A DNA stretch of 30,000 bases from a virus (IMGVR_UViG_3300001827_000079:1-30000), one strand, 5' to 3'. Counted from the stretch's first letter, positions 17,140 to 23,387 are shown. Program-made: numbers and translations. Notes: a model not told the origin generated them from the letters alone.

Positions 17140-17780
17140 GCCGCTTCTCCTGAAGGCTCAAGTGTTTCCTTATGTGCTTTGAAGTTTTCAAACACATCAT
17201 CGTAAAGTTTTTTGTCGCCATTTTCGAGTATTTTAATGGCTGACTTGTTTATACCCCAGAACCCGCGCAACTCTTCTACTGTTTTGCATTCTGGGATAAA
17301 TTTATTGAAGACCTCGGCAACAAGTTCCAAGCCCTCAACTTCCTCTTTGTTACCCTTATTGTCTTCTACGGTAACTGTAGGCTCTACGCCTTGAGGCAAA
17401 TCTTCACCAGCGTAGATGTAGTGACCAAGGCCATGCATAGCACAGCACTTTGCAAGACATCTTTGCAGTGAGGTGTTGACAGAAAAGCTGTCTGGATTTT
17501 TAACAGCCTTGTTTCTGTAATCAAGAACAGGCAAAATTTCAGTCTGTTCTTCGCCAGATATTGTCACGGTAACAGAAACGAAAGCGTATCCTTCGCTGTC
17601 AACCATGTATGGACGCATCCCATTTGTACTATCGAACAAATTCTTTTGAAATGATGCTGAGGGGTAGTTTTCTTTTACAATGCCCCAAGCCCACGCCCAT
17701 GAAAGATATGTCAGGTCACCCTTCTTTTCAGTGTGTTCTGAAACATCAATCTTGGATAATTTCTCCCATACACTGCTCAT
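17136..17780 (-). CDS. Single-strand annealing protein, Sak3/DUF1071 type
   Basis: A 214-aa recombinase that binds ssDNA and anneals complementary strands, partner of the exonuclease encoded two genes upstream. The N-terminal half shows the DUF1071 (Sak3, Rad52-like superfamily) signature: D-L-T-Y-L-S-W-A-W-A-W-G (22-33), an E-N-Y-P element, the Y-A-F-V-S-V-T-V-T-I strand, V-L-D-Y-R-N-K-A-V, and V-N-T-S-L-Q-R-C-L-A-K-C-C-A-M-H-G-L-G (about 101-119). The last 80 residues are acidic and helical, probably a partner-binding tail. The start shares the TAATG junction with the gene before it. With the nuclease, HNH protein and RusA it forms a complete phage recombination set. Confidence 0.85.
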   Translation of the reverse strand: MSSVWEKLSKIDVSEHTEKKGDLTYLSWAWAWGIVKENYPSASFQKNLFDSTNGMRPYMVDSEGYAFVSVTVTISGEEQTEILPVLDYRNKAVKNPDSFSVNTSLQRCLAKCCAMHGLGHYIYAGEDLPQGVEPTVTVEDNKGNKEEVEGLELVAEVFNKFIPECKTVEELRGFWGINKSAIKILENGDKKLYDDVFENFKAHKETLEPSGEAA

Positions 17781-18187
17781 TAAGCAATCTCCTCTTGATA
17801 AACTGAGCCAAACTCTTTGTCTTCCATTTCTGTTGTCATCATCATGTGGAAAGGCACTTTACCTATCTTTAAGATGTCCAAGTATGCATCTTTGTTTCCG
17901 GCATACTTGTGCTTGAACCACTCAGACAGAACTGGGGTTATGCTTGTAAGCACTTCCTCGTTGTCAATTCTTCCTATGTCCTCATAGTAATCACGCCCCT
18001 CTGAGGTTCTGCTCTTACTCATGACCCAAATTTCGTAGATAACGTTCTCTGGTCTGCTGAGAAGTTCATCATCAAAGGCTTGCTTTAAAACGCCAGCCGC
18101 TTCTCTTGGGTCAGACACAGATGGGTCAATCATCTGCGCCATTTCAACACCCTTCTTGGAGAGGGTGATTGTTTGTTCTTTGCTCAT
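17780..18187 (-). CDS. Hypothetical protein between exonuclease and annealing protein
   Basis: A 135-aa soluble acidic protein without recognised domain. It begins with a strand and short helix (I-T-L-S-K-K-G-V-E-M-A), has a conserved-looking S-D-P-R-E-A-A-G-V-L-K-Q-A segment and a W-V-M-S-K-S-R-T stretch, and ends in methionine-rich helices. Start and stop overlap its neighbours (ATGA upstream, TAATG downstream), so it is produced together with the nuclease and SSAP. It may be a bridging or inhibitory partner of these, which is inference from position alone. Confidence 0.6.
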   Translation of the reverse strand: MSKEQTITLSKKGVEMAQMIDPSVSDPREAAGVLKQAFDDELLSRPENVIYEIWVMSKSRTSEGRDYYEDIGRIDNEEVLTSITPVLSEWFKHKYAGNKDAYLDILKIGKVPFHMMMTTEMEDKEFGSVYQEEIA

Positions 18188-19071
18188 TTACTAATCTCCT
18201 TCTTATACTGAGAGCAAAATTCAGCAACTCCACAATAGTTGCCGTTACACCGAACAAGTTCCCCTGTCCGATATTCTATTTCGACAGGCACTGACTGCTC
18301 TGCCATAAAATCTTTTGCGTCATCTTCGTTATCAAAAACACGCATAGCCCTTTTGAGACCCTTCTTCTTAACTGCCCACGCATCACTTCTCTTCCAACGC
18401 TCTTCGTCATTGCAGTTTGAAAACCTTTCCGCTTCTTCTGTTTCTAGGTCATATTTCAAATCTGCCTCTTGGTGCAGAGCGATGCGCTGATGGATATATT
18501 CTATTCTCTTCATTTCATCCCACATGGGGATGTCAACAATTACCACTGGCGATTGAGGATAGTCTGGCTTCATCTTTGCCTCGCGGTTACTCCAGTCTCG
18601 CAGTATGGCGCATATAGACAGCTTCCTTACTTTTTTGCCTTTGTTGCGCTGAACCAGATAAGCATAAACATTTAGTTGTCTTTCCCAGTCTATTTTACCG
18701 TGAATTACAGACCAAACACTTGTTACCTTGTAGTCTGTAATCTCTACAGCTTGACCATAGATTTTTTGATGGTCAACAGCGCCCGACAAAACCCACCCAT
18801 CAACAGTGGCGAACATTCTTTCCTCAAGAACCACATCATCTGATGGCTCTGAACTTTCAAGAACGTGATGTACGGCTGTGCCAAACAAAGCCCAAATGTT
18901 GTCCACAACATCCACAACACGATGCTCATGGAAGTGGTCACGCATTTTGCGTACCCTTGGGCTGTCTATCAGCGATGTAACTGAAATATCCGCTTCGCCC
19001 TTGCTATATTTGTCGTTTCTGGCAAAATCAACAAAAGACTGCGGTAAATTGTGATTGTTGGTAATTTTCAT
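18184..19071 (-). CDS. PD-(D/E)XK exonuclease, Cas4/RecB-like
   Basis: A 295-aa nuclease of the PDDEXK_1/RecB-like group that resects double-strand ends to feed the annealing protein. Motifs: H68/H69 in G-T-A-V-H-H-V-L-E, D100 in L-S-G-A-V-D-H, D113-Y-K115 in I-T-D-Y-K, and the Q131 motif W-E-R-Q-L-N-V-Y-A-Y-L. Three cysteines near the C-terminus (C275, C280, C286) recall the Cas4/AddB iron-sulfur cluster. However, the fourth, N-terminal Cys of Cas4 is missing with this start, so a cluster is uncertain. ATG at 19071 is chosen because GGGAGG lies 5 bases upstream. A longer TTG-started frame back to 19191 would cover an inverted repeat and has no good SD. First gene of the minus operon, divergent from rusA. 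Confidence 0.83.
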   Translation of the reverse strand: MKITNNHNLPQSFVDFARNDKYSKGEADISVTSLIDSPRVRKMRDHFHEHRVVDVVDNIWALFGTAVHHVLESSEPSDDVVLEERMFATVDGWVLSGAVDHQKIYGQAVEITDYKVTSVWSVIHGKIDWERQLNVYAYLVQRNKGKKVRKLSICAILRDWSNREAKMKPDYPQSPVVIVDIPMWDEMKRIEYIHQRIALHQEADLKYDLETEEAERFSNCNDEERWKRSDAWAVKKKGLKRAMRVFDNEDDAKDFMAEQSVPVEIEYRTGELVRCNGNYCGVAEFCSQYKKEISK

Positions 19072-19110
19072 CATGTCCTCCCAAAAAAGAATAGCTTGTG
19101 AATACCTCAA

Positions 19111-19134
19111 GTGTACGTTACTCGAGCCGTACAC
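19111..19134. promoter_or_regulatory. Inverted repeat in the divergent control region
   Basis: GTGTACG (19111-19117) and CGTACAC (19128-19134) form a perfect 7-base inverted repeat around a 10-base centre containing CTCGAG. It lies about 40 bases upstream of the nuclease start, in the leader between the divergent nuclease and rusA genes, and may be an operator or an mRNA hairpin. No convincing -35/-10 pair was found nearby on either strand. Confidence 0.4.
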
Positions 19135-19267
19135 CATCTCCTTCCTTTCACCCCAACGATTGGCTTTGCGACCGACACACTCGGCATCCAACCCTCTTCA
19201 CAGCTATTATTGTGTGCTTAACTAATACATAGTGAATGTTCAAATAAATGTCAATAGGAAAAATAAC

Positions 19268-19666
19268 ATGATTAAAGAGCATATATTCCAAATACTTGGA
19301 GAGCCAGCATCAAAGGCAAATAGCAGAAAAATAGTGCTTATAAGGGGTAGGCCAGCATCAATTAAATCTGACAAGGCAAGAAAATATGCATCATACTTCC
19401 TTGAGCAATGCCAACCGCTTGACGAACTTTTTGAAACCGATGTAAAAGTTGAAATGTTAATTTATTACGCTTCTAGGAGGCCCGACCTTGACGAAAGTTT
19501 AATTTTAGATTTGATGCAGGGGGTAATTTATAAAAATGACAGACAAGTTAAGCAGAAGAATATTTACTGGGGGCTTGATAGGGAGAGGCCAAGAACTGTT
19601 ATCAGAGTGTCGCCTCTGGAGAGCGGTGATATCCCAAGCTATCTCAGATGCCTATCTGAGTTATGA
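19268..19666 (+). CDS. rusA: RusA-family Holliday junction resolvase
   Basis: A 132-aa endonuclease that resolves four-way junctions by paired cuts. The catalytic acids match E. coli RusA (D70, D72, D91): D73-x-D75 in R-R-P-D-L-D and D91 in G-V-I-Y-K-N-D-R-Q-V. The basic N-terminal strand ends with K-A-N-S-R-K-I-V, the usual substrate-binding part. One difference is D-E-S where most relatives have D-N-L after the second Asp. ATG 19268 is preferred over GTG 19232 because AGGA lies about 9 bases upstream and the extra 12 residues are not family-like. The last 131 bases overlap the next gene in another frame. Confidence 0.9.
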   Translation: MIKEHIFQILGEPASKANSRKIVLIRGRPASIKSDKARKYASYFLEQCQPLDELFETDVKVEMLIYYASRRPDLDESLILDLMQGVIYKNDRQVKQKNIYWGLDRERPRTVIRVSPLESGDIPSYLRCLSEL

Positions 19667-19844
19667 AAGGGAAAAGTGTGAAGTTGAAGAATGGATAAAG
19701 ACCGAAGACTTTGAAACTGTATGCGACCTTGCCGACCTAGACACAGACAAGATGAGAAATAATTTTATTTATATATTAAATTCAAAACCTGCGATTGCCA
19801 TGTTCGAGGGCAGGAAGCTAAAAGACCTAATAGATAAATATTAA
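19536..19844 (+). CDS. Small conserved phage protein overlapping rusA
   Basis: A 102-aa protein. The block L-W-R-A-V-I-S-Q-A-I-S-D-A-Y (about residues 27-40), then V-E-E-W-I, D-F-E-T-V-C-D-L-A-D-L-D, is a recurring pattern in small phage and prophage proteins of unknown function. That supports this frame although its first 131 bases lie inside rusA in a different frame. The conserved W-R-A-V block itself lies in the overlap, so a later start would lose it. The SD is weak (G-rich run about 12 bases upstream). It ends before the AT-rich tract that precedes the primase-helicase gene. Confidence 0.6.
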   Translation: MTDKLSRRIFTGGLIGRGQELLSECRLWRAVISQAISDAYLSYEREKCEVEEWIKTEDFETVCDLADLDTDKMRNNFIYILNSKPAIAMFEGRKLKDLIDKY

Positions 19845-19911
19845 TACTATAATACAAATTATATATTAATATATATTATATATATAATAATAATATATAT
19901 ATCCTTTACTA
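19845..19911. other. AT-rich tract, possible unwinding element
   Basis: About 60 bases made almost only of A and T, dominated by alternating TA steps and TAATAATA runs, between the replication-associated genes rusA and primase-helicase. Such tracts melt easily and are often found at replication origins or promoters. No iterons or initiator boxes were recognised, so the origin role is only a suggestion. Confidence 0.4.
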
Positions 19912-19932
19912 CACGGCACTTCAAAATATCAG

Positions 19933-19961
19933 TTGACAGTGGAGGCGGCTGGACATATCGT
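19933..19961 (+). promoter_or_regulatory. Candidate sigma70 promoter for the primase-helicase gene
   Basis: A perfect -35 TTGACA (19933-19938) is followed after 17 bases by TATCGT (19956-19961), a four-of-six match to the -10 consensus. The primase-helicase start codon is 23 bases further on. The -10 lies in the centre of an imperfect inverted repeat, GGCTGGA (19947-19953) and TCCAGTC (19965-19971), which could be an operator. Confidence 0.55.
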
Positions 19962-19984
19962 TAATCCAGTCGTGGAGATTTGTA

Positions 19985-21754
19985 ATGCAAACTGATATCA
20001 TTATTCGCGGAGAGGCTCTCCGCAGGGGAGAAGGGCAACATAAAATCGTCTGCCCAACCTGTTCCCAACAGCGAAAAAAGAAGGGTGAAAGAACCCTATC
20101 AATCAAAGTAGATGGTGAAAGCATTTTATATAATTGCTGGCACTGTCAAGCATCTGGCGTTGTCAACTTAGAAGAAAGGCAAATGCCTCAAAAGAGGAGC
20201 AAAACTGTGACATTGGCTGTTCAGCATAATTGGGAAGACTTAAACAAAAGAACATTGGATTGGCTTGAGACACGCGGCATTTCGGAAGAGACCGCGCGCA
20301 GTGTAGGAATAAAATCTGGCAAGCATTTTATCTCAGCACTTCAAAAGCAATCAGACTGTGTTGTGTTTCCGTACACAAACAAGGGGCAAATGTATGCCGC
20401 CAAGATACGCTCTGTAGAAGACAAGGGATTTTCTTGTAACGGTGCGCCAGCATCATTTTTTAATTTAGAGAATGTTGTGGCTGGGGATGACCTGTTCATT
20501 TGCGAAGGCGAAATGGACGCACTTTCACTTGTGCAGTGCGGGTATGAAAGCGCGGTTTCCGTGCCAAATGGCGCGGTTATGAAGGTTGTTGACGGCAAGA
20601 TAGACCCACAAGAAGACAATAAGTTTAAGTTTTTATGGGATGCAAAAAGAGTTATCGATTCAGCAAACAGAGTGATTATCTGCACAGATGCTGACAGTGC
20701 TGGTCAGGCTATGGGCGAAGAGATTGCCAGACGTATTGGGAAGGACAAGTGTTGGCTTGTTGAATGGCCTGAAGGTAGCAAGGACGCGAATGATGTCCTC
20801 ACAAAAGAAGGCTCAAAGGGTCTTCACAAGGTCATAGCAGACGCAAGGCCGTACCCTGTAGCTGGGCTGTATGATGCCGCACATTTCTACGACCAGCTTG
20901 ACGAAATTTATGAAAAGGGCATGGGGCGTGGGGCGTCTACTGGCTACATGAATGTAGATGAATACTACACCATAGTTGAGGGGCAACTGACGGTGGTTAC
21001 TGGTCACCCCTCTTCTGGGAAGTCAGAGTTCATAGACCAGATAATGGTCAACCTTGCAGAGGAAAAGGGCTGGAAGTTTGCCATCTGTTCTTTTGAGAAC
21101 GAGCCGCGCCTACACATTGCCAAGCTAATCAGCAAGCATCACCGTAAGCCGTTTTTTACTGGCGTCACTCCGCGCTTAACAAAAGAGGAGCTGGACACCG
21201 GAAAGAAATTTATTCAAGACCACTTTAGTTTTCTGTATCAGAATGACGGGTCTATGGCTACAATCAACGACATTGTTGAAAGGCTCAAGATTGCGGTTAT
21301 GCGCCACGGCATAAGAGGCGCAATCATAGACCCATATAACTACATCCAAAAGAATGGCGATATGTCAGAGACAGACTGGATTAGCGAAATGCTTACTCAG
21401 TTGCGTGTGTTCGCTCAGTCTCACGGCATCCACTTATGGTTTGTAGCACACCCCACGAAAATGTTGAGGGGGCAGGACGGTAAAGTGCCAGCGCCAAAGG
21501 GCTACGATATTTCGGGTTCAGCGGCATGGTTTGCAAAAGCTGATGTGGGGCTTTCTGTTCATAGGCCAGACCCAGTTGGTTCGGCACTCAGCGAAGTTCA
21601 TATTTGGAAATGTAGGTTTAGCTGGGTTGGTAAGCAGGGCGTTGCTGACCTGTATTTCAATCAGGTCACCTCTAGGTATTCAGAGCAAGCAGAGGACAAC
21701 TTCCCACCAGTTCCATCTGTTATGGGGTTTGCGCCAGAGGATGTTCCTTTTTAA
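19985..21754 (+). CDS. Bifunctional DNA primase-helicase (T7 gp4/Twinkle-like)
   Basis: A 589-aa replication protein that lays primers and unwinds DNA at the fork. An N-terminal zinc ribbon has C23-x-x-C26 and C51-x-x-C54. A TOPRIM primase domain has E174-G-E-M-D178 and D235-A-D237-S-A-G. A C-terminal RecA-type helicase has Walker A G340-H-P-S-S-G-K346-S, Walker B A-I-I-D449-P-Y-N-Y, and a V-A-H-P-T-K sensor segment. Length is near that of T7 gp4 (566 aa). The last residues, P-E-D-V-P-F, form an acidic tail with a terminal Phe, like the T7 gp4 tail that contacts its DNA polymerase. No polymerase gene is in the window. ATG 19985 is preceded by GGAG 7 bases upstream. Confidence 0.93.
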   Translation: MQTDIIIRGEALRRGEGQHKIVCPTCSQQRKKKGERTLSIKVDGESILYNCWHCQASGVVNLEERQMPQKRSKTVTLAVQHNWEDLNKRTLDWLETRGISEETARSVGIKSGKHFISALQKQSDCVVFPYTNKGQMYAAKIRSVEDKGFSCNGAPASFFNLENVVAGDDLFICEGEMDALSLVQCGYESAVSVPNGAVMKVVDGKIDPQEDNKFKFLWDAKRVIDSANRVIICTDADSAGQAMGEEIARRIGKDKCWLVEWPEGSKDANDVLTKEGSKGLHKVIADARPYPVAGLYDAAHFYDQLDEIYEKGMGRGASTGYMNVDEYYTIVEGQLTVVTGHPSSGKSEFIDQIMVNLAEEKGWKFAICSFENEPRLHIAKLISKHHRKPFFTGVTPRLTKEELDTGKKFIQDHFSFLYQNDGSMATINDIVERLKIAVMRHGIRGAIIDPYNYIQKNGDMSETDWISEMLTQLRVFAQSHGIHLWFVAHPTKMLRGQDGKVPAPKGYDISGSAAWFAKADVGLSVHRPDPVGSALSEVHIWKCRFSWVGKQGVADLYFNQVTSRYSEQAEDNFPPVPSVMGFAPEDVPF

Positions 21755-21785
21755 CACTCCTGATGTGAACCATGATAGTTATAGA

Positions 21786-21803
21786 TTTGTACGATGGTAA
21801 GAA
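21786..21803. promoter_or_regulatory. Palindromic operator candidate 2
   Basis: TTTGTAC GATG GTAAGAA: the left arm is perfect to the TTTGTAC-N4-GTACAAA family, the right arm keeps only GTA plus two A. It lies just upstream of the ATG at 21808. Confidence 0.4.
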
Positions 21804-21807
21804 AAAA

Positions 21808-22119
21808 ATGAAAGAACAATCCGGGAACAAAAATACACAAAGAGGAAAACAGCTTTTGGAAGAGGCGGTTAATGTTATTGACGCAAGAGGTGAACACTAT
21901 GGGCCGCCAAAAGAAAATTTTCAAAGAATAGCTGATTTTTGGTCTGTATATCTAAAAGGCAAGCTGAAAGATGGCGAAGTTATTACACCGCTAGACCATG
22001 CCTTGATGATGGATTTAGTGAAAACTGCGCGGCTGATGGAAACACCCAAGCACTGGGATAGTTTTTTAGATAAATGCGGTTATTCGGCGGTTGCTGTAGA
22101 ATGTTTTGATGTTGACTAG
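21808..22119 (+). CDS. DUF6378-like phage protein
   Basis: A 103-aa protein with the conserved pattern R-G-E-H-Y-G-P-P-K-E-N-F, I-A-D-F-W, I-T-P-L-D-H-A-L-M-M-D-L-V-K-T-A-R and H-W-D-S-F-L-D-K-C-G-Y. I recognise this as the DUF6378 family, common in phage replication clusters and all-helical; a MazG-like nucleotide pyrophosphohydrolase relation is possible but unproven. A longer frame opens at ATG 21772. I prefer 21808 because the family match starts after it and the palindrome lies before it. Its SD is weak. It closes the plus-strand replication cluster, directly before a palindrome and two terminators. Confidence 0.7.
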   Translation: MKEQSGNKNTQRGKQLLEEAVNVIDARGEHYGPPKENFQRIADFWSVYLKGKLKDGEVITPLDHALMMDLVKTARLMETPKHWDSFLDKCGYSAVAVECFDVD

Positions 22120-22138
22120 ATTTGTATCCTAGTATAAA
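22112..22138 (+). promoter_or_regulatory. Palindromic operator candidate 3 with possible promoter
   Basis: TTTGTAT CCTA GTATAAA (22121-22138) is a self-complementary member of the palindrome family (five of seven arm bases match the consensus pairing). TTGACT at 22112 and TATAAA at 22133 could be -35 and -10 boxes, though the 15-base spacing is short. No gene follows on the plus strand before the terminator, so any transcript would be a short RNA. Confidence 0.4.
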
Positions 22139-22144
22139 TTCACA

Positions 22145-22211
22145 AATGCAACTGTCACAAAAGTTGTTTCCTCCCGACTGGGGGCTGGGGTTTTCTCAGC
22201 CCCCTCTTTTT
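22145..22211 (+). ncRNA. Possible short RNA ending at a terminator
   Basis: If the candidate promoter at 22112-22138 works, it yields an RNA of about 65 nt ending in the strong terminator at 22180-22210. Its unpaired middle contains TTTCCTCCC, complementary to the GGGAGG/GGGAGA ribosome binding sites used by many genes here. It could regulate by pairing, but the segment may equally be just the operon's untranslated end. Confidence 0.25.
22180..22210 (+). terminator. Rho-independent terminator of the plus-strand replication cluster
   Basis: Perfect 8-bp stem GGGGGCTG (22180-22187) and CAGCCCCC (22197-22204) with a 9-base loop, followed by TCTTTTTTG. It terminates transcription from rusA, primase-helicase and DUF6378. 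Confidence 0.9.
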
Positions 22212-22215
22212 TGTC

Positions 22216-22244
22216 AAAAAAAAGGCGAGCCGAAGCCCGCCTTT
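22216..22244 (-). terminator. Rho-independent terminator of the minus-strand accessory operon
   Basis: On the minus strand, AAAGGCGGGC then a TTCG tetraloop then GCTCGCCTTT and a run of T. The stem is 10 bp with one mismatch; the C(UUCG)G loop is typical of strong terminators. An A/T-rich stretch on the other side may let it act on plus-strand readthrough too. Together with the 22180 terminator it separates two convergent operons. Confidence 0.9.
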
Positions 22245-22264
22245 AATTTATTTTTTTTGAGGAT

Positions 22265-22352
22265 GCGTCCACCGCAAGAGAGGAAACACGATAAGGACGA
22301 TGGACGCTTTTTCCAGCACTCCTCAAGCACTGTCAACAACACCCTATCGTGT
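22265..22352 (-). ncRNA. Possible pseudoknotted 3' untranslated RNA
   Basis: Between the last accessory gene and its terminator, two long-range helices interlock. GCGTCCA (22265-22271) pairs with TGGACGC (22301-22307). ACACGATA (22286-22293), inside that loop, pairs with TATCGTGT (22345-22352), which lies outside it. The crossing geometry is that of a pseudoknot. About 95 bases without a coding frame lie here. A regulatory or stabilising RNA is possible; no known family was recognised. Confidence 0.35.
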
Positions 22353-22357
22353 AACCG

Positions 22358-22561
22358 TTATCGCTTAGTGTTCCAATGCATCGCAGTTATACTGCCGTTG
22401 GGGTACATATCAACGAAGTCACCATTAGTGTCGTTGCCCAGCGTGTATTTTTCGGTGTAGTGGTCATAGGTCATGTATGTAACTTGTTGAGGAACAAGCC
22501 CGACCTTTTGACATTCATCTATGTAAGCCTGTTTGGCCTTTGCTAAATTAAGTTCAGTCAT
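22358..22561 (-). CDS. Small hypothetical protein
   Basis: A 67-aa soluble protein, last gene of the accessory operon. A helical N-terminus (L-A-K-A-K-Q-A-Y-I-D-E-C-Q-K-V-G) is followed by aromatic strands (Y-M-T-Y-D-H-Y-T-E-K-Y) and a D-T-N-G-D-F segment. No family recognised. The ATG lies inside the end of the preceding 54-aa membrane gene (8-base overlap), so translation is likely coupled. Confidence 0.55.
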   Translation of the reverse strand: MTELNLAKAKQAYIDECQKVGLVPQQVTYMTYDHYTEKYTLGNDTNGDFVDMYPNGSITAMHWNTKR

Positions 22562-22718
22562 ATTTCTGCACCATTTTAACAGTAGACCAAATAACCCCAG
22601 CTATCCCAGAGTATATAATCACCATGCCCATTAGTATGTTGTTGTCGGGGTTTTCGACATACGACATTCCAGAAACAGAACACAAGAAGCCAACCCAAAA
22701 AGTCATGCAATAAAACAT
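22554..22718 (-). CDS. 54-aa two-helix membrane protein
   Basis: Too short for usual gene calling, but well supported. ATG 22718 has GGGAG 6 bases upstream, starts 2 bases after the previous stop and ends overlapping the next gene's start. The protein has two hydrophobic segments, about residues 4-19 (F-W-V-G-F-L-C-S-V-S-G) and 29-46 (L-M-G-M-V-I-I-Y-S-G-I-A-G-V-I-W), joined by an E-N-P-D-N-N turn, with a positively charged end. It could act at the host membrane, for example in superinfection exclusion or as a second holin-like protein. No family recognised. Confidence 0.65.
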   Translation of the reverse strand: MFYCMTFWVGFLCSVSGMSYVENPDNNILMGMVIIYSGIAGVIWSTVKMVQKYD

Positions 22719-22720
22719 AT

Positions 22721-22957
22721 TTAACTCCCGTAAACATTCAGAAACATTACATCAACGTGATAAGTAAACTCATCATATGATAAGAACTTATACGGTGATG
22801 CGTCAATGGTATGTATTGGTAAGCGCATCTTATATTCATTGCCCTTCACATATACATCATGCATCGCCTTCCTTACACCGTCATCATATTCTATTATTTC
22901 TGGGCGATACACATAACGCTTGTATTCATATTTTGGCGCGGTATTCCAACTAATCAT
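22721..22957 (-). CDS. Small hypothetical protein
   Basis: A 78-aa protein rich in Tyr and in charged residues (K-Y-E-Y-K-R-Y-V-Y-R-P-E), predicted as beta strands with a central helix R-K-A-M-H-D-V-Y. No recognised family. The first base of its ATG overlaps the end of the preceding gene by 4 bases; it is followed after 2 bases by the membrane gene. It has the usual operon arrangement of small accessory phage genes. Confidence 0.55.
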   Translation of the reverse strand: MISWNTAPKYEYKRYVYRPEIIEYDDGVRKAMHDVYVKGNEYKMRLPIHTIDASPYKFLSYDEFTYHVDVMFLNVYGS

Positions 22958-23136
22958 CTTTTACCCCCTTCATTAGGTAAGCCACTTTTATACTTTCTGA
23001 TTTTGAAGAAAATTTCAGTAAGCACGGCAGGATTGTAATCACCTGTTTCTTCACTGTCATGAAAGTGATTTAACGCCCTGACCAAAAGCCGAAACTCAGC
23101 GTCAGAGAAAAGAGAAGCCTTTTTCTTTTTAGCCAT
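22954..23136 (-). CDS. Small hypothetical protein
   Basis: A 60-aa basic protein starting M-A-K-K-K-K-A-S-L-F-S, with a helix A-E-F-R-L-L-V-R-A-L-N-H-F and a second one containing E-I-F-F-K-I-R-K-Y-K. The lysine-rich tail suggests nucleic-acid contact but no family is recognised. Overlaps the neighbours by 8 bases upstream and 4 bases downstream. Confidence 0.5.
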   Translation of the reverse strand: MAKKKKASLFSDAEFRLLVRALNHFHDSEETGDYNPAVLTEIFFKIRKYKSGLPNEGGKR

Positions 23137-23326
23137 TTTTACCTCTACCCATGTTAAGAAGGTTTATGACAGACTGAATTTTATTTCTGGTGTAGGTGAA
23201 CCTATCAGCCCCATAACATTCAGCGACCTTTACATCATTGCGAGTGATGCGGATAATTTCTTCTGTTGCGTTGGGGTGATTTTCCAAATCTGACCAGAGC
23301 GCATCTTCATACTTTTTTTGTACCAT
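23129..23326 (-). CDS. Small hypothetical protein with start codon inside a palindrome
   Basis: A 65-aa helical protein (Y-E-D-A-L-W-S-D-L-E-N-H, E-E-I-I-R-I-T-R-N-D-V-K-V-A). The pattern of a short helix, I-T-R-N-D-V and a helix suggests a small DNA-binding fold, unproven. GGGAGA lies 9 bases upstream of the ATG, so the start is firm. The ATG is in the four-base centre of operator candidate 4, so a bound protein or a folded RNA hairpin would block its initiation region. It might regulate itself, which is inference. Confidence 0.55.
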   Translation of the reverse strand: MVQKKYEDALWSDLENHPNATEEIIRITRNDVKVAECYGADRFTYTRNKIQSVINLLNMGRGKNG

Positions 23327-23334
23327 AGTACAAA
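23317..23334. promoter_or_regulatory. Palindromic operator candidate 4 (perfect)
   Basis: TTTGTAC CATA GTACAAA with perfect 7-base arms, the best copy of the family. On the minus strand its centre contains the ATG of the 23129-23326 gene and its left arm lies between the SD and start codon. Confidence 0.75.
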
Positions 23335-23364
23335 TCTCCCTTTATAAAAGTTACAGATTGAATA

Positions 23365-23387
23365 GCTGGACGCATTAAACGTCCAGC
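23365..23387 (-). other. Hairpin with a stop codon in its loop
   Basis: GCTGGACG (minus strand, 23387-23380) and CGTCCAGC (23372-23365) form a perfect 8-bp stem. The 7-base loop contains the TAA of the 23375-24193 gene. No U-run follows, so it is not a normal terminator; it may protect the 3' end or hinder terminating ribosomes. Confidence 0.6.

Noticed and set aside
19072-19191. N-terminal extension of the exonuclease to TTG 19191
   Set aside because: The 40 extra residues cover an inverted repeat, and the ATG pair at 19071/19074 has a much better SD (GGGAGG).
22122-22460. 112-aa open frame on the plus strand
   Set aside because: It runs through an operator, two strong terminators and the 3' part of a minus-strand gene, and its composition is not protein-like.
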